DNA of 59,989 nt from NCBI RefSeq assembly GCF_003052265.1, contig NZ_QANS01000009.1:1-59989 (forward strand). Reading direction: 5' to 3'. The notes under the pieces are model-generated. The model searched no databases and was not told where the DNA came from. It saw only the letters and a list, made by a program, of their open reading frames with translations. Position numbers and translations under genes: made by a program. Source of the DNA: Stenotrophobium rhamnosiphilum (GTDB lineage Bacteria; Pseudomonadota; Gammaproteobacteria; Nevskiales; Nevskiaceae). Below are positions 43,630-51,035 of this stretch, one piece after another. The stretch's first letter is position 1. Each line of letters opens with the position of its first letter.

Positions 43630-43772
43630 GATGCCCGTGAAAACGGGCGGTCCGAGCGACAGGACAGACCAGATCGGATGACGTGCCGAAGAACGAGAGT
43701 ACAGCCATTTTCTCGTTCAGCTGGTTTGACCTGACTTTGGGCACGTGAACTCCCGCGATGCCCATTTTTTTT
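43630..43772 (+). ncRNA. structured leader RNA with competing terminator, upstream of tonB
   Basis: Parts in order: a hairpin GCCCGT-GAAA-ACGGGC (43633-43648, GNRA-type tetraloop); a long stem CAGG-A-CAGACCAG (43660-43672) with CTGGTTTG-A-CCTG (43721-43733), broken only by an A-A mismatch; inside it a hairpin GAACGAGA (43691-43698) with TCTCGTTC (43711-43718); and a loop element ACGTGCC (43681-43687) that can form a pseudoknot with GGCACGT (43740-43746). The latter overlaps the 5' arm of a terminator TGGGCA (43738-43743)/TGCCCA (43759-43764) followed by eight T. A possible -10 (TATAGA, 43622-43627) lies just upstream. The layout is that of a riboswitch or attenuator. No known class was recognised; cobalamin, the usual one near TonB genes, is not supported. 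Confidence 0.6.
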
Positions 43773-43785
43773 AACGATGTGAATA

Positions 43786-43871
43786 AAGCGGTACGAGTAA
43801 AGAAGATTGTTGTTGCTGGCGATGCGCTTGTAGGAAAAGCCCCTCCAGCAAATGCATGAAGCGGTACGAGT
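43786..43871 (+). repeat. 13-bp direct repeat and hairpin in the tonB upstream region
   Basis: AAGCGGTACGAGT occurs at 43786-43798 and 43859-43871. Between them a stem TGCTGG (43814-43819)/CCAGCA (43845-43850) encloses C-rich sequence. This could be a regulator-binding pair or part of the leader RNA; the rest of 43872-43954 shows only the ribosome site AGGAGAG before tonB. Confidence 0.4.
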
Positions 43872-43954
43872 CACTTCATTAGTAAATATAAGGCGTGCGA
43901 AATATTCAGCCCGCTAATTAAACGACTGCAATTCTTGCGGCTAGGAGAGAACAG

Positions 43955-44575
43955 ATGGAGTTTGGTCAGCGACCGGACCAGAAGCGCAGGGTGCTCAACA
44001 TTGGTTTTGTTGTGCTGCTGCACGCGATCCTGCTGTATGCCTTGGTGGTGGGCTTGTCCCGCAAAACGGTGGAAGTACTGCCGCCACCAATTGAAACAAA
44101 GATCGTTGAAGAAGAGCATCACGAGGAGCCACCACCTCCGCCACCACCTCCGCCAATGCTAACGCCGCCACCTGCGGCATTTGTGCCGTTGCCGGAAATC
44201 AGAGTGGCAGCACCTCCGCCACAAAACGCGATCGCAGCAGTTTCGCCAGAGCCGACACCGGTAACAACCGTGCCGCCAGTTCCGGCGCCGCAGCATGTGC
44301 CGCCTGTGATCAATGCAAAGCGTAATTGCCCAGAGCCAGAGTATCCGTCGCTGTCATTGCGACTTGGCGAAAAGGGAACCGTCACGCTTCAGTTCTTGAT
44401 CGACATCAAAGGTCGCGTCAAGGAAAGCAAGGTTAGAGACAGCAGCGGACATCCACGTTTGGATGAAGCAGCTCGTTCAGCACTGAGTCGCTGCCGATTC
44501 ACACCCGGGACTTTAAATGGAGTCGAGGAAGAATCATGGGCAGAACTCAAATACACCTGGCGCATTCCAAATTGA
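43955..44575 (+). CDS. tonB: TonB energy-transducing protein
   Basis: 206 residues. Short cytoplasmic start, one membrane anchor near 12-34 (VLNIGFVVLLHAILLYALVV, with the conserved His), a Pro-rich periplasmic spacer with a run of nine Pro near 60-68, and the C-terminal TonB domain (about 115-206: PEYPSLSLRLGEKGTVTLQF, KESKVRDSSGHPRLDEAARS). TonB transmits the proton-motive force from ExbB/ExbD to the TonB box of receptors. It lies 400 bp after the last receptor cassette and is first in an operon with exbB, two exbD genes and a TPR gene. It probably serves the three adjacent transducers, although it could also serve the others in the genome. Confidence 0.95.
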   Translation: MEFGQRPDQKRRVLNIGFVVLLHAILLYALVVGLSRKTVEVLPPPIETKIVEEEHHEEPPPPPPPPPMLTPPPAAFVPLPEIRVAAPPPQNAIAAVSPEPTPVTTVPPVPAPQHVPPVINAKRNCPEPEYPSLSLRLGEKGTVTLQFLIDIKGRVKESKVRDSSGHPRLDEAARSALSRCRFTPGTLNGVEEESWAELKYTWRIPN

Positions 44576-44658
44576 TTGCAGTCGTAACCACAGAAGGTGA
44601 GGCGTACTAACTGTCGCACAGCCTGACCATAAGTAAATGAATTTAAGAGGAGAGAGAG

Positions 44659-45561
44659 ATGAAGTTTTCATTTGAAGTTGTTGCAGTCCCCGCGTGGCGT
44701 TTAACGCTTGCTGCATTGGCATTTGTTTCTGTAGTTGCACTCGCACCGCAAGCAGCATTTGCGGCGGATGCCACGCCAGCGGCCGTTGCTGCCGAACCTG
44801 TTGCAGCTGATGTTATTGCAGCAGACGCTGCTGCCGCTGCTTCGGCTGGCGCACCGGCTGTAGCGGTCGAGCAGGTGGCCAACCCTTATGGCATTCAAGC
44901 GCTTTGGAGTGGCGGCGATTTCATCGCACGCGGCGTACTCTTCTTAATGCTGATCATGTCTGCAGCAACCTGGTACATCATGTTTGCCAAGCTCTATGAC
45001 CAGCGCAAGATCATGATTCAGGCTAAGAGCGCGAACGCAACGTTCTGGAAATCACGCTCGGTTGCCGCAGGTCTTGAAACACTTAAAGCCGGTAGCCCGT
45101 TCTGGTATATCGCTGAACGTGGCATGAGCGCTAACGAGCATCACGAAGGCACGATGGTTGAGCAGGTTGATCTCTCAACGTGGGTGACGATGACAGTGAA
45201 TCGCGCTGTTGATGAAATCCAAAGCGAATTGCAGAAAGGCTTGGCGGTTCTTGCAACCGTGGGTTCAACCGCGCCGTTCGTGGGTTTGTTCGGCACGGTG
45301 TGGGGCATTTATCACGCACTGACGGCCATCGGTATTTCAGGCCAGGCGTCCATCGACAAAGTGGCAGGTCCGGTGGGTGAAGCACTGATCATGACAGCCA
45401 TGGGTTTGGCGGTCGCTGTGCCTGCGGTCATGGGCTACAACTGGTTGGTGCGTCGTAACAAAGCGGCGATGGACAAGGTTCGTGCATTTGGTGGCGATCT
45501 ACATTCGGTATTGATTTCAGGCGCACGTGTAGGCGAGGCGGCAAGCCGCCGCGGCGCATGA
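44659..45561 (+). CDS. exbB: ExbB proton-channel subunit with periplasmic extension
   Basis: 300 residues. A cleavable signal peptide (to about 35) and an Ala-rich periplasmic extension (about 36-75) precede the MotA/TolQ/ExbB domain with three membrane segments (about 90-110, 195-215, 240-260). Typical motifs are LATVGSTAPFVGLFGTVWGI, AGPVGEALIMTAMGLAVAVP and AVMGYNWLVRRNK. The extended form is known from Pseudomonas and Xanthomonas-type Ton systems. The 83 bp between tonB and exbB has a purine-rich ribosome site (AGGAGAGAGAG). It works with the ExbD proteins in the inner membrane. Confidence 0.95.
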   Translation: MKFSFEVVAVPAWRLTLAALAFVSVVALAPQAAFAADATPAAVAAEPVAADVIAADAAAAASAGAPAVAVEQVANPYGIQALWSGGDFIARGVLFLMLIMSAATWYIMFAKLYDQRKIMIQAKSANATFWKSRSVAAGLETLKAGSPFWYIAERGMSANEHHEGTMVEQVDLSTWVTMTVNRAVDEIQSELQKGLAVLATVGSTAPFVGLFGTVWGIYHALTAIGISGQASIDKVAGPVGEALIMTAMGLAVAVPAVMGYNWLVRRNKAAMDKVRAFGGDLHSVLISGARVGEAASRRGA

Positions 45562-45593
45562 TTGTTCTGGAGCTGAGCTAAGGAGCGTCTGTT

Positions 45594-46025
45594 ATGTCCA
45601 TGCAAATAGGCCCCGGCACTAGTGATGGCGACGACGAACTCAACGCGTCGATCAACACGACCCCGCTCGTCGACATCATGTTGGTGCTGTTAATCATCTT
45701 CCTGATCACGATTCCGGTTGTGACGCCAACGGCGCCTGTGACCTTGCCGCAAGAAAAGAATCAGCCCACGCAAACCAAGCCAGAGAACATCACCATTTCA
45801 GTCGATCGAGATGGCGGTATTTACTGGAATGATCGCCGCGTGCCTGACCTGCAATTGCTGCTCGAAAAAATGAAAGTGGAAGCCGTGAAAGAACCGCAGC
45901 CTGAAGTACATATTCGCGGCGATGAGCGCGTGCGTTATGAGTCAGTGGGTGAAGTGGTGGTGACCTGTCAGCGTGCAGGCATCGTCAAGGTGGCATTCAT
46001 CACCGAACCACCGCCGAAAGGATAG
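45594..46025 (+). CDS. exbD: ExbD subunit, first copy
   Basis: 143 residues. One N-terminal membrane helix with the proton-carrying Asp: INTTPLVDIMLVLLIIFLIT (Asp near 27), then a periplasmic domain ending GEVVVTCQRAGIVKVAFITE. Normal length and signature for ExbD. AAGGAG lies upstream of the ATG. It starts 32 bp after exbB and is followed 49 bp on by a second exbD. Confidence 0.94.
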   Translation: MSMQIGPGTSDGDDELNASINTTPLVDIMLVLLIIFLITIPVVTPTAPVTLPQEKNQPTQTKPENITISVDRDGGIYWNDRRVPDLQLLLEKMKVEAVKEPQPEVHIRGDERVRYESVGEVVVTCQRAGIVKVAFITEPPPKG

Positions 46026-46074
46026 AAATGTTCAATCCAAAAAGTTTAAAAAAATATCGGCAAGGAGAGCTCTC

Positions 46075-46509
46075 ATGGGCATGAACATTGGTCAAGGCAA
46101 TGGTTCCGGTGATCCGGAAGTTGTTGTTGATATCAACACCACGCCGTTGATCGACGTGATGTTGGTGCTGCTCATCATGCTGATCATCACGATTCCTGTG
46201 CAAACGCACGCCGTGAAGCTCGACATGCCGCAACCCACCACGGCAGTGCCGCCAGCGCCGCCGCCGGTTGTAATTCTGGAAGTGGATTTTGATGGCACGT
46301 ATATCTGGAACGGAAACGTTCTGCCGAATCGTAAATCGCTCGAAGATCATTTGAGAATTGAAGCGCAACAGCCGATTCAGCCAGAGCTGCATATCCGTCC
46401 CAACAAACTCGTTGAATACAAATACGTCGCAGCCGTCATGGCGGCATCACAAAGGCTTGGCATCAAGCAAATAGGACTGGTTGGAAACGAACAGTTTATG
46501 CACCAATAG
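46075..46509 (+). CDS. exbD: ExbD subunit, second copy
   Basis: 144 residues from the ATG at 46075, preceded by AAGGAGAG; an in-frame extension into the first exbD lacks a ribosome site. Membrane helix with Asp: INTTPLIDVMLVLLIMLIIT, then a Pro-rich linker (TTAVPPAPPPVV) and periplasmic domain (VAAVMAASQRLGIKQIGLVG). Double exbD genes after exbB occur in Xanthomonas and related Ton systems, where the second copy is not always needed for iron uptake but is for other traits. This points to uptake of something other than iron, an inference only. Confidence 0.93.
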   Translation: MGMNIGQGNGSGDPEVVVDINTTPLIDVMLVLLIMLIITIPVQTHAVKLDMPQPTTAVPPAPPPVVILEVDFDGTYIWNGNVLPNRKSLEDHLRIEAQQPIQPELHIRPNKLVEYKYVAAVMAASQRLGIKQIGLVGNEQFMHQ

Positions 46510-46517
46510 GAGCAGCA

Positions 46518-47774
46518 ATGAAAAATAAAAATATCCTATCTGGCCTCGCGCGAGCCGTCATCGTGTCGGCGCTGCTTGCTGTTGGTGCTCCATCAATAGC
46601 GGTTGCTGCTGAAAAAAATTCGATGCGGTCTCAATTGGAAGATCCGCTCAAAGCTGTGCAAGACGCAGTTCAAGCAAAGCGCTACAAAGAAGCGCTCGCC
46701 AAGCTTGATGAAGCCGAATCCAAGGTCAGTGATCCATCGCCATATGAGACCTACATTCTGCGTCGACTGCGTGGCAGCGCCGCAGCGGGTGTAGGTGATG
46801 CAGCAACGGCGATCAAATCGTTTAATGCAGTGCTTGAGTCACCACTGCTTCCGCCAGAAGAGAAGCTGCCCCTGCTTGATGCATTGGTGCGACTGAGCTA
46901 CTCCGCAAAGCAATATCCGCAGGCGATTGATTATCTGCAGCGGTATCGCGCGGGTGGTGGCACCAGTGCTGCAACTTTAGAGCTTTTGCCGCAGGCACTT
47001 TATGTTTCTCAGCGATATGCCGAAGCTGAGAAAGAACTCAACGCCATGATTGATGACCTTGAGCGCGCCGGTAAAAGTCCAACGGAGCAACAGCTACAAC
47101 TTTTAGCTAGCTGTGCATTGAAGCGAAATGCTCAAGCAGATTATCTCGCTGCGTTGCGTCGCATGGTGACTTTCTATCCGAAGAAGAGTTATTGGTTGGA
47201 TTTGATTTTGCGCACTGGCAGTCAGCCCGGTTTCTCTAATCGTCTCAACCTTGATGTCTACCGCATTCGCAAACTAACCGGAACCTTGGACGGCGCCAGC
47301 GACTTTATGGAAGCCGCACAGCTCGCGCTGCAAGATGGTTTTCCTGGTGAGGCTGCTGGCTTTCTCAAGCAAGGTTACGACCGTGGCTTATTAGGGAAAG
47401 GCCCTGCTGCCGAAATTGAGCGACAGAACAGACTCAAGGCCTTGGTCGAAAGAAAAGTTGCTGCGGACAAAGCGACGTTGGCCGATGGCGAACGCCAAGC
47501 GGCGAAGCTCGCTAATGGCGATGGATTGATCGTCACCGGCTTGAACTATGTTGGATACGGTCAGTACGAGAAAGGCATTCCGCTCATGCAGCAAGGTGTT
47601 GCAAAGGGGAATCTAAAAGACCCTGGCGGCGCGATCCTGCATTTAGGCTATGCACAGTTGGTCGCTGGCCGCATGGCGGACGCACAGAAAACGCTGCGCA
47701 ATGTACAAGCGACCAATGGCAGCAGAGAACTCGCTGCTTTGTTGGTGATTCTTAGCCGACAAGCTACGGAATAA
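46518..47774 (+). CDS. TPR-repeat periplasmic protein of the Ton operon
   Basis: 418 residues. Signal peptide to about 33 (IAVAA-EKNS), then helical repeats of TPR type through the chain (QDAVQAKRYKEALAKLDEAE, LVRLSYSAKQYPQAIDYLQR, LYVSQRYAEAEKELNAMIDD, HLGYAQLVAGRMADAQKTLR). It starts 8 bp after exbD2. TPR proteins are the usual last partner of TonB2-type gene sets in marine gammaproteobacteria, where they assist the TonB complex in the periplasm. No enzymatic motif is seen. Confidence 0.9.
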   Translation: MKNKNILSGLARAVIVSALLAVGAPSIAVAAEKNSMRSQLEDPLKAVQDAVQAKRYKEALAKLDEAESKVSDPSPYETYILRRLRGSAAAGVGDAATAIKSFNAVLESPLLPPEEKLPLLDALVRLSYSAKQYPQAIDYLQRYRAGGGTSAATLELLPQALYVSQRYAEAEKELNAMIDDLERAGKSPTEQQLQLLASCALKRNAQADYLAALRRMVTFYPKKSYWLDLILRTGSQPGFSNRLNLDVYRIRKLTGTLDGASDFMEAAQLALQDGFPGEAAGFLKQGYDRGLLGKGPAAEIERQNRLKALVERKVAADKATLADGERQAAKLANGDGLIVTGLNYVGYGQYEKGIPLMQQGVAKGNLKDPGGAILHLGYAQLVAGRMADAQKTLRNVQATNGSRELAALLVILSRQATE

Positions 47775-47778
47775 ACGA

Positions 47779-48315
47779 GTGACCCCAAGGCTCACCATGG
47801 CGTTTCTGTCGACGATGGCACGAGTCCCTATTGCACTGAAGATGGCTGCAATGCAGGGGCTCGTGTCAGAAATCGAAGAAGACATCACGGGATATTGGCT
47901 TAAGCATTCCAATAATCACGACGACGCAATCATCGCGATTTATCAGAACGCTGACGTCTACGACGGCCGCATCGTGAAACTTGCACACCCGATCTTTAAT
48001 GGCGACGAGGGATTGGCTGACATCGTTCCGCCAGCCGTGATCGGGAAAAATAAAACGGATGTCTTCCATCCTGATCCTTTATTGCGATCGCGTCCGCTGG
48101 AAGGTATGAGAATTATTGCCGGCTTGCGCTCTGCGCACTATCTGGAATGGTCTGGCGCTTACATCTACTGCCACGGCGAAGGCAGAACCTATCAATGCAA
48201 AGCGCGGCTCAGCGATGATGGAAAATCTTTGCAGATTGAAACCTACCGTGGAAAGTCTACCGCTGTAGCCACGCAAACATGGACGCGACTGCGTTCCAGT
48301 CATTGGCCGGTTTAA
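47779..48315 (+). CDS. divergent DUF2147-like protein in the Ton operon
   Basis: 178 residues from the GTG at 47779, 4 bp after the TPR gene; the start is uncertain because several in-frame ATGs follow and no clear signal peptide is formed. From about residue 35 it reads as a distant DUF2147 domain: ITGYWLKHSN, DDAIIAIYQNADVYDGRIVK, LEGMRIIAGLRSAHYLEWSG, IYCHGEGRTYQCKARLSDDG and ATQTWTRLR. It is only remotely like the three copies that follow the receptors. A fourth DUF2147 member inside the Ton operon strengthens the link between this domain and the transport system. Confidence 0.7.
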   Translation: MTPRLTMAFLSTMARVPIALKMAAMQGLVSEIEEDITGYWLKHSNNHDDAIIAIYQNADVYDGRIVKLAHPIFNGDEGLADIVPPAVIGKNKTDVFHPDPLLRSRPLEGMRIIAGLRSAHYLEWSGAYIYCHGEGRTYQCKARLSDDGKSLQIETYRGKSTAVATQTWTRLRSSHWPV

Positions 48316-48713
48316 CGCCTAGCCAATTCGGCACCGCGTATCGTCTCGGCGCAGAACTCGAAGCGCTAGCCGTTCTATTCGTCGAGGTGCTGTCTGCTAC
48401 GGAAACAGACGGACAAATCAGCAGCGGCGATCTTCAAGAGCTAGACAATAACTGCAAGCGCTCTTGGGAGCGCTGGACTCAGCTTCTCAATAGTAGTTCT
48501 TACGAGAAGTGGACCGCCTCTGGAAGAACAGACATCGAAGAACTGATCACGATCTCGCGCGGAGCATCAGGACTATTCGTGAGCGAGATCTATTTGCTCA
48601 GAGTTTCTCTCGCCAACGGAAGGATGTTTGGAGATCTACGCAAGCGACTCGCAGCATCGGTGAGTGGCATGCGTAATAAAGCCATCGAGATGCAGCGTAA
48701 GTCTGTGCGATGA
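48279..48713 (+). CDS. hypothetical protein overlapping the DUF2147-like gene
   Basis: 144 residues, not recognised. The ATG lies 37 bp inside the end of the DUF2147-like gene in another frame. The sequence is helical and mixed-charge, without signal peptide or membrane segment (LGAELEALAVLFVEVLSATE, SWERWTQLLNSSSYEKWTAS, GLFVSEIYLLRVSLANG). Continuous codon use to the stop supports a real gene. It is last in the Ton operon as far as spacing shows. It could be a cytoplasmic partner, but no function can be assigned. Confidence 0.55.
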   Translation: MDATAFQSLAGLTPSQFGTAYRLGAELEALAVLFVEVLSATETDGQISSGDLQELDNNCKRSWERWTQLLNSSSYEKWTASGRTDIEELITISRGASGLFVSEIYLLRVSLANGRMFGDLRKRLAASVSGMRNKAIEMQRKSVR

Positions 48714-48893
48714 TGGCTTTCGCCATCAAAAGTATTGCGAAGCGCCGCATCCACAAGTGTTAAGGTGTAGGGGCTTTCTCAGCCTTCTCTGCATTTATTG
48801 CACTAATCCTGATCGAGATACGTTTTAGCTACGGCGAGTCGGTTTTCTTGTGCCTCCCGTACTAAGCAACAACAACTCCATCGGGAAGCTCTC

Positions 48894-49487
48894 GTGAAAG
48901 CACCGCAATCCAGTCTGGTTTTACTGCCATTTGTTACATTGCTTTGTCTTGGCCTAACAAGCTGCGGGCCGACAGCAGAAGTGCCAATAGCCAAGCCTGT
49001 TTTGCTCACCGAAGAGCTATCGTTGTCGATTTCCGACGATCACGCGACAATTGCTCAGCTTGAGGATCTGTTGATGTTGAGAGAACAGATTCTTGCAGCA
49101 GATGCTGCATCGCAGAAAACATTGAACGCGAACCTTCAGCATCAATACGATGTGGAACCATCAGAGAAAAATAAAATGCGCTTGGCATTGGCGTTAACTA
49201 CGCCAGGGCATACGCGCGCTGATCTGATCAAAGCACAGAAACTGATCGAAGAACTTCAGTCCAATACAGGCTCGCTTCCCCAAGTGGTTCGCATGTATTT
49301 GAGAGCGCGAGTGGACATAGCAAAGCATACGTACGATTTGGAAGGCAAAGTAAAAGCGCTTTCCAACGATACGAGAGATTTAAATGAACAACTGGCAGAT
49401 GTTAGAGCGCAAATAAAAGCGTTGACATCGATAGAGCAAAAACTAGAAAGCGCTCGATCTTCCGCGAGCGGCCGAGAACGCAAATAA
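48894..49487 (+). CDS. predicted lipoprotein with C-terminal coiled coil (YfhG/QseG-like layout)
   Basis: 197 residues, GTG start. Lipobox LGLTSC with Cys near 24. Two helical regions follow: about 50-120 (QLEDLLMLREQILAAD, KNKMRLALALTTPGHTRADL) and a coiled coil near 150-190 (DLEGKVKALSNDTRDLNEQL, ALTSIEQKLESA). The ending with ALTSIEQ-L resembles outer-membrane lipoproteins of the QseG/YfhG type that sit beside histidine kinases, but no kinase is nearby. It is 180 bp after the Ton operon and converges with the Crp-type gene. Confidence 0.65.
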   Translation: MKAPQSSLVLLPFVTLLCLGLTSCGPTAEVPIAKPVLLTEELSLSISDDHATIAQLEDLLMLREQILAADAASQKTLNANLQHQYDVEPSEKNKMRLALALTTPGHTRADLIKAQKLIEELQSNTGSLPQVVRMYLRARVDIAKHTYDLEGKVKALSNDTRDLNEQLADVRAQIKALTSIEQKLESARSSASGRERK

Positions 49488-49520
49488 GCGAGACGTCTCC
49501 GCTTTAAAGGTCGGTGAGCG

Positions 49521-50294
49521 CTACTGCGGCGTCGGAAGTGTCACCGTCGGAATGGACTCGGTATTCGTGATCACTTGGCGCTGAGGCATGTAATTCAGCA
49601 GTAGATCCGTTTCCTTTTTGACTACTCCGTAGCACTCGCAACTCAGGCTTTCGAGTTTTGATCGGTCAAGCACCTTGATCAGTCCGCGTGCATAAGTAAT
49701 CGCGCCCAATTGTTGGAGTTTCCTTGCGGCATCTGTGACGCTCTCACGGCGAACTCCGAGCATGTTGCCAATGAATTCCTGCGTCATGGTTAAGTGATGG
49801 CGCGACAGGCGGTCAATAGAAAGCAACAGCCAGCGACAGAGCTGTTGGTCGATCGTGTGTTGACGGTTGCACACTGCAGTCTGTGCAATTTGCGTGATGA
49901 GGGCCTGCGTATAACGCAGCATCAGCAGTAGCAGCTGACCGTGACGATTAAACTCTTCCTTCACCTTGGCTCTTGGAAGGCGATAGGCATAACCCGCGCT
50001 TTGTACGAGCGAGCGGCTGGGTGTGCTCTCACCGCCCATAAAGAGCGTAATCCCGAGCAAGCCCTCGTTGCCGACCACCAGAATCGCAGTCGACGCTCCG
50101 TTTTCCATCACGTACTGCAAAGACACAATAGAGTCCGTTGGAAAGTAAACGTGGCGCATCGTGCTTCCGGATTCATACAAGAGTCCGCGCAGCGGCAGCG
50201 TTACAAGTTCCAGATGTGGGAATAAGCGGCTTTGCACCTCGGGCGACAAGGCTGCCAGAAGATGATTCTGCTGGGGCTGCGGTTTGTCGGACAA
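49521..50294 (-). CDS. Crp/Fnr-family transcriptional regulator
   Basis: 257 residues. Cyclic-nucleotide-binding-type domain at about 15-125 (LYESGSTMRHVYFPTDSIVS, VVGNEGLLGITLFMGG); the phosphate-cassette residues of true cAMP binders are not conserved. Helix-turn-helix at about 150-215 (CRWLLLSIDRLSRHHLTMTQ, FIGNMLGVRRESVTDAARKL). This is the subgroup of short-effector Crp proteins, often of stress or surface-growth regulons. The two nearby small proteins (DUF3309 and a basic protein) are of the sort found in stress regulons, so they may be targets (inference). Confidence 0.88.
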   Translation of the reverse strand: MSDKPQPQQNHLLAALSPEVQSRLFPHLELVTLPLRGLLYESGSTMRHVYFPTDSIVSLQYVMENGASTAILVVGNEGLLGITLFMGGESTPSRSLVQSAGYAYRLPRAKVKEEFNRHGQLLLLMLRYTQALITQIAQTAVCNRQHTIDQQLCRWLLLSIDRLSRHHLTMTQEFIGNMLGVRRESVTDAARKLQQLGAITYARGLIKVLDRSKLESLSCECYGVVKKETDLLLNYMPQRQVITNTESIPTVTLPTPQ

Positions 50295-50603
50295 TGGTGC
50301 GCTCTCGAATGGAGCGTTGGAGATCCTCCGCGCTCAGTCGCTCCAACGTACTTTCTAGAGCGCGCGGAATCTGTACGGTATCGCACAGACGCATGTCTTC
50401 GCGCCTCAACGCAAACAGGCGGACAGTTCCGCAGGTGATTCAGTGCATGGCGCGCTATGTGCGACAACAAGCGGACGTCGCCAAGCGTGACTGGGAGAAT
50501 CAAAACACTGGATTGCCTGCAAAGAAATGCTGATCGCTGCATTTACGACATGTGTCTGACTGCCCGCTTGCTTTGCAGATGATTCTTCTTAGGAGATCAA
50601 GCC
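50295..50603. other. intergenic region upstream of Crp-type and DUF3309 genes
   Basis: 309 bp. It must hold the divergent promoters. I see no convincing gene, palindrome or RNA; short open frames on both strands lack ribosome sites. AGGAG (50591-50595) is the ribosome site of the next gene. Confidence 0.5.
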
Positions 50604-50759
50604 ATGCTTAGCACTGTTTTATTAGTTGTCTTAATACTGTTTCTGGTCGGCGCTTTGCCAGCGTGGCCTCATAGCCGCGAATGGGGCTATTACCCCAGTG
50701 GTGGACTCGGCCTTGTTTTGGTCATTGTGTTGATCTTGTTATTCACGGGCCATATCTAA
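50604..50759 (+). CDS. DUF3309-family mini membrane protein
   Basis: 51 residues: MLSTVLLVVLILFLVGALPA, then WPHSREWGYYPSGGLG and LVLVIVLILLFTGHI. The two hydrophobic helices joined by a WPHSR-WGYYPSGGLG turn are the full signature of DUF3309, small inner-membrane proteins widespread in proteobacteria and often linked to stress. AGGAG lies eight bases before the ATG. It is the first of two small genes after the Crp-type regulator. Function unknown. Confidence 0.88.
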   Translation: MLSTVLLVVLILFLVGALPAWPHSREWGYYPSGGLGLVLVIVLILLFTGHI

Positions 50760-50810
50760 CATCGAGCGAACAACGCGTCGCAATTAATGATGTGTAGTAA
50801 GGAGGTTATT

Positions 50811-51035
50811 GTGAAAGACAAAAATAAAGTCAATGCAAAAACGAGAAAATCCAGAGTAGGGTCGTCGGCCAAGAAAATTCGTGGTTCTGACGAGAATCGC
50901 GCAAGGATCAAACAACCGGCCATCCGCTCTCAGCATAGAGAGCGAGAGGTTAGTCAGGCGGTGGTCGAGCTGATAACTGGAAAGAAAATCGTATCAGTGC
51001 TTAAGTCAACTCTGCGTAGGCTCCGCACTCGCTAG
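50811..51035 (+). CDS. small very basic protein
   Basis: 74 residues from the GTG at 50811, chosen for the strong AAGGAGG seven bases upstream. The first half is Lys/Arg/Ser-rich (VKDKNKVNAKTRKSRVGSSA) and the end is basic (VSVLKSTLRRLRTR), with a short helical middle (SQAVVELITGKKIV). It may bind nucleic acid. It lies 51 bp after the DUF3309 gene and its last 30 bp overlap the end of the convergent FMN-protein gene. Not assigned to a family. Confidence 0.55.
   Translation: MKDKNKVNAKTRKSRVGSSAKKIRGSDENRARIKQPAIRSQHREREVSQAVVELITGKKIVSVLKSTLRRLRTR

Noticed and set aside
43630-43772. Cobalamin riboswitch or 6S RNA before tonB
   Set aside because: The B12-box and other cobalamin core motifs are missing, and the ends do not form the closing stem and large central bubble of 6S RNA.
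50173-50409. A 78-codon minus-strand frame upstream of the Crp-type gene
   Set aside because: It overlaps the Crp-type gene in another frame for much of its length and lacks a ribosome site; the Crp start at 50294 is typical for the family.
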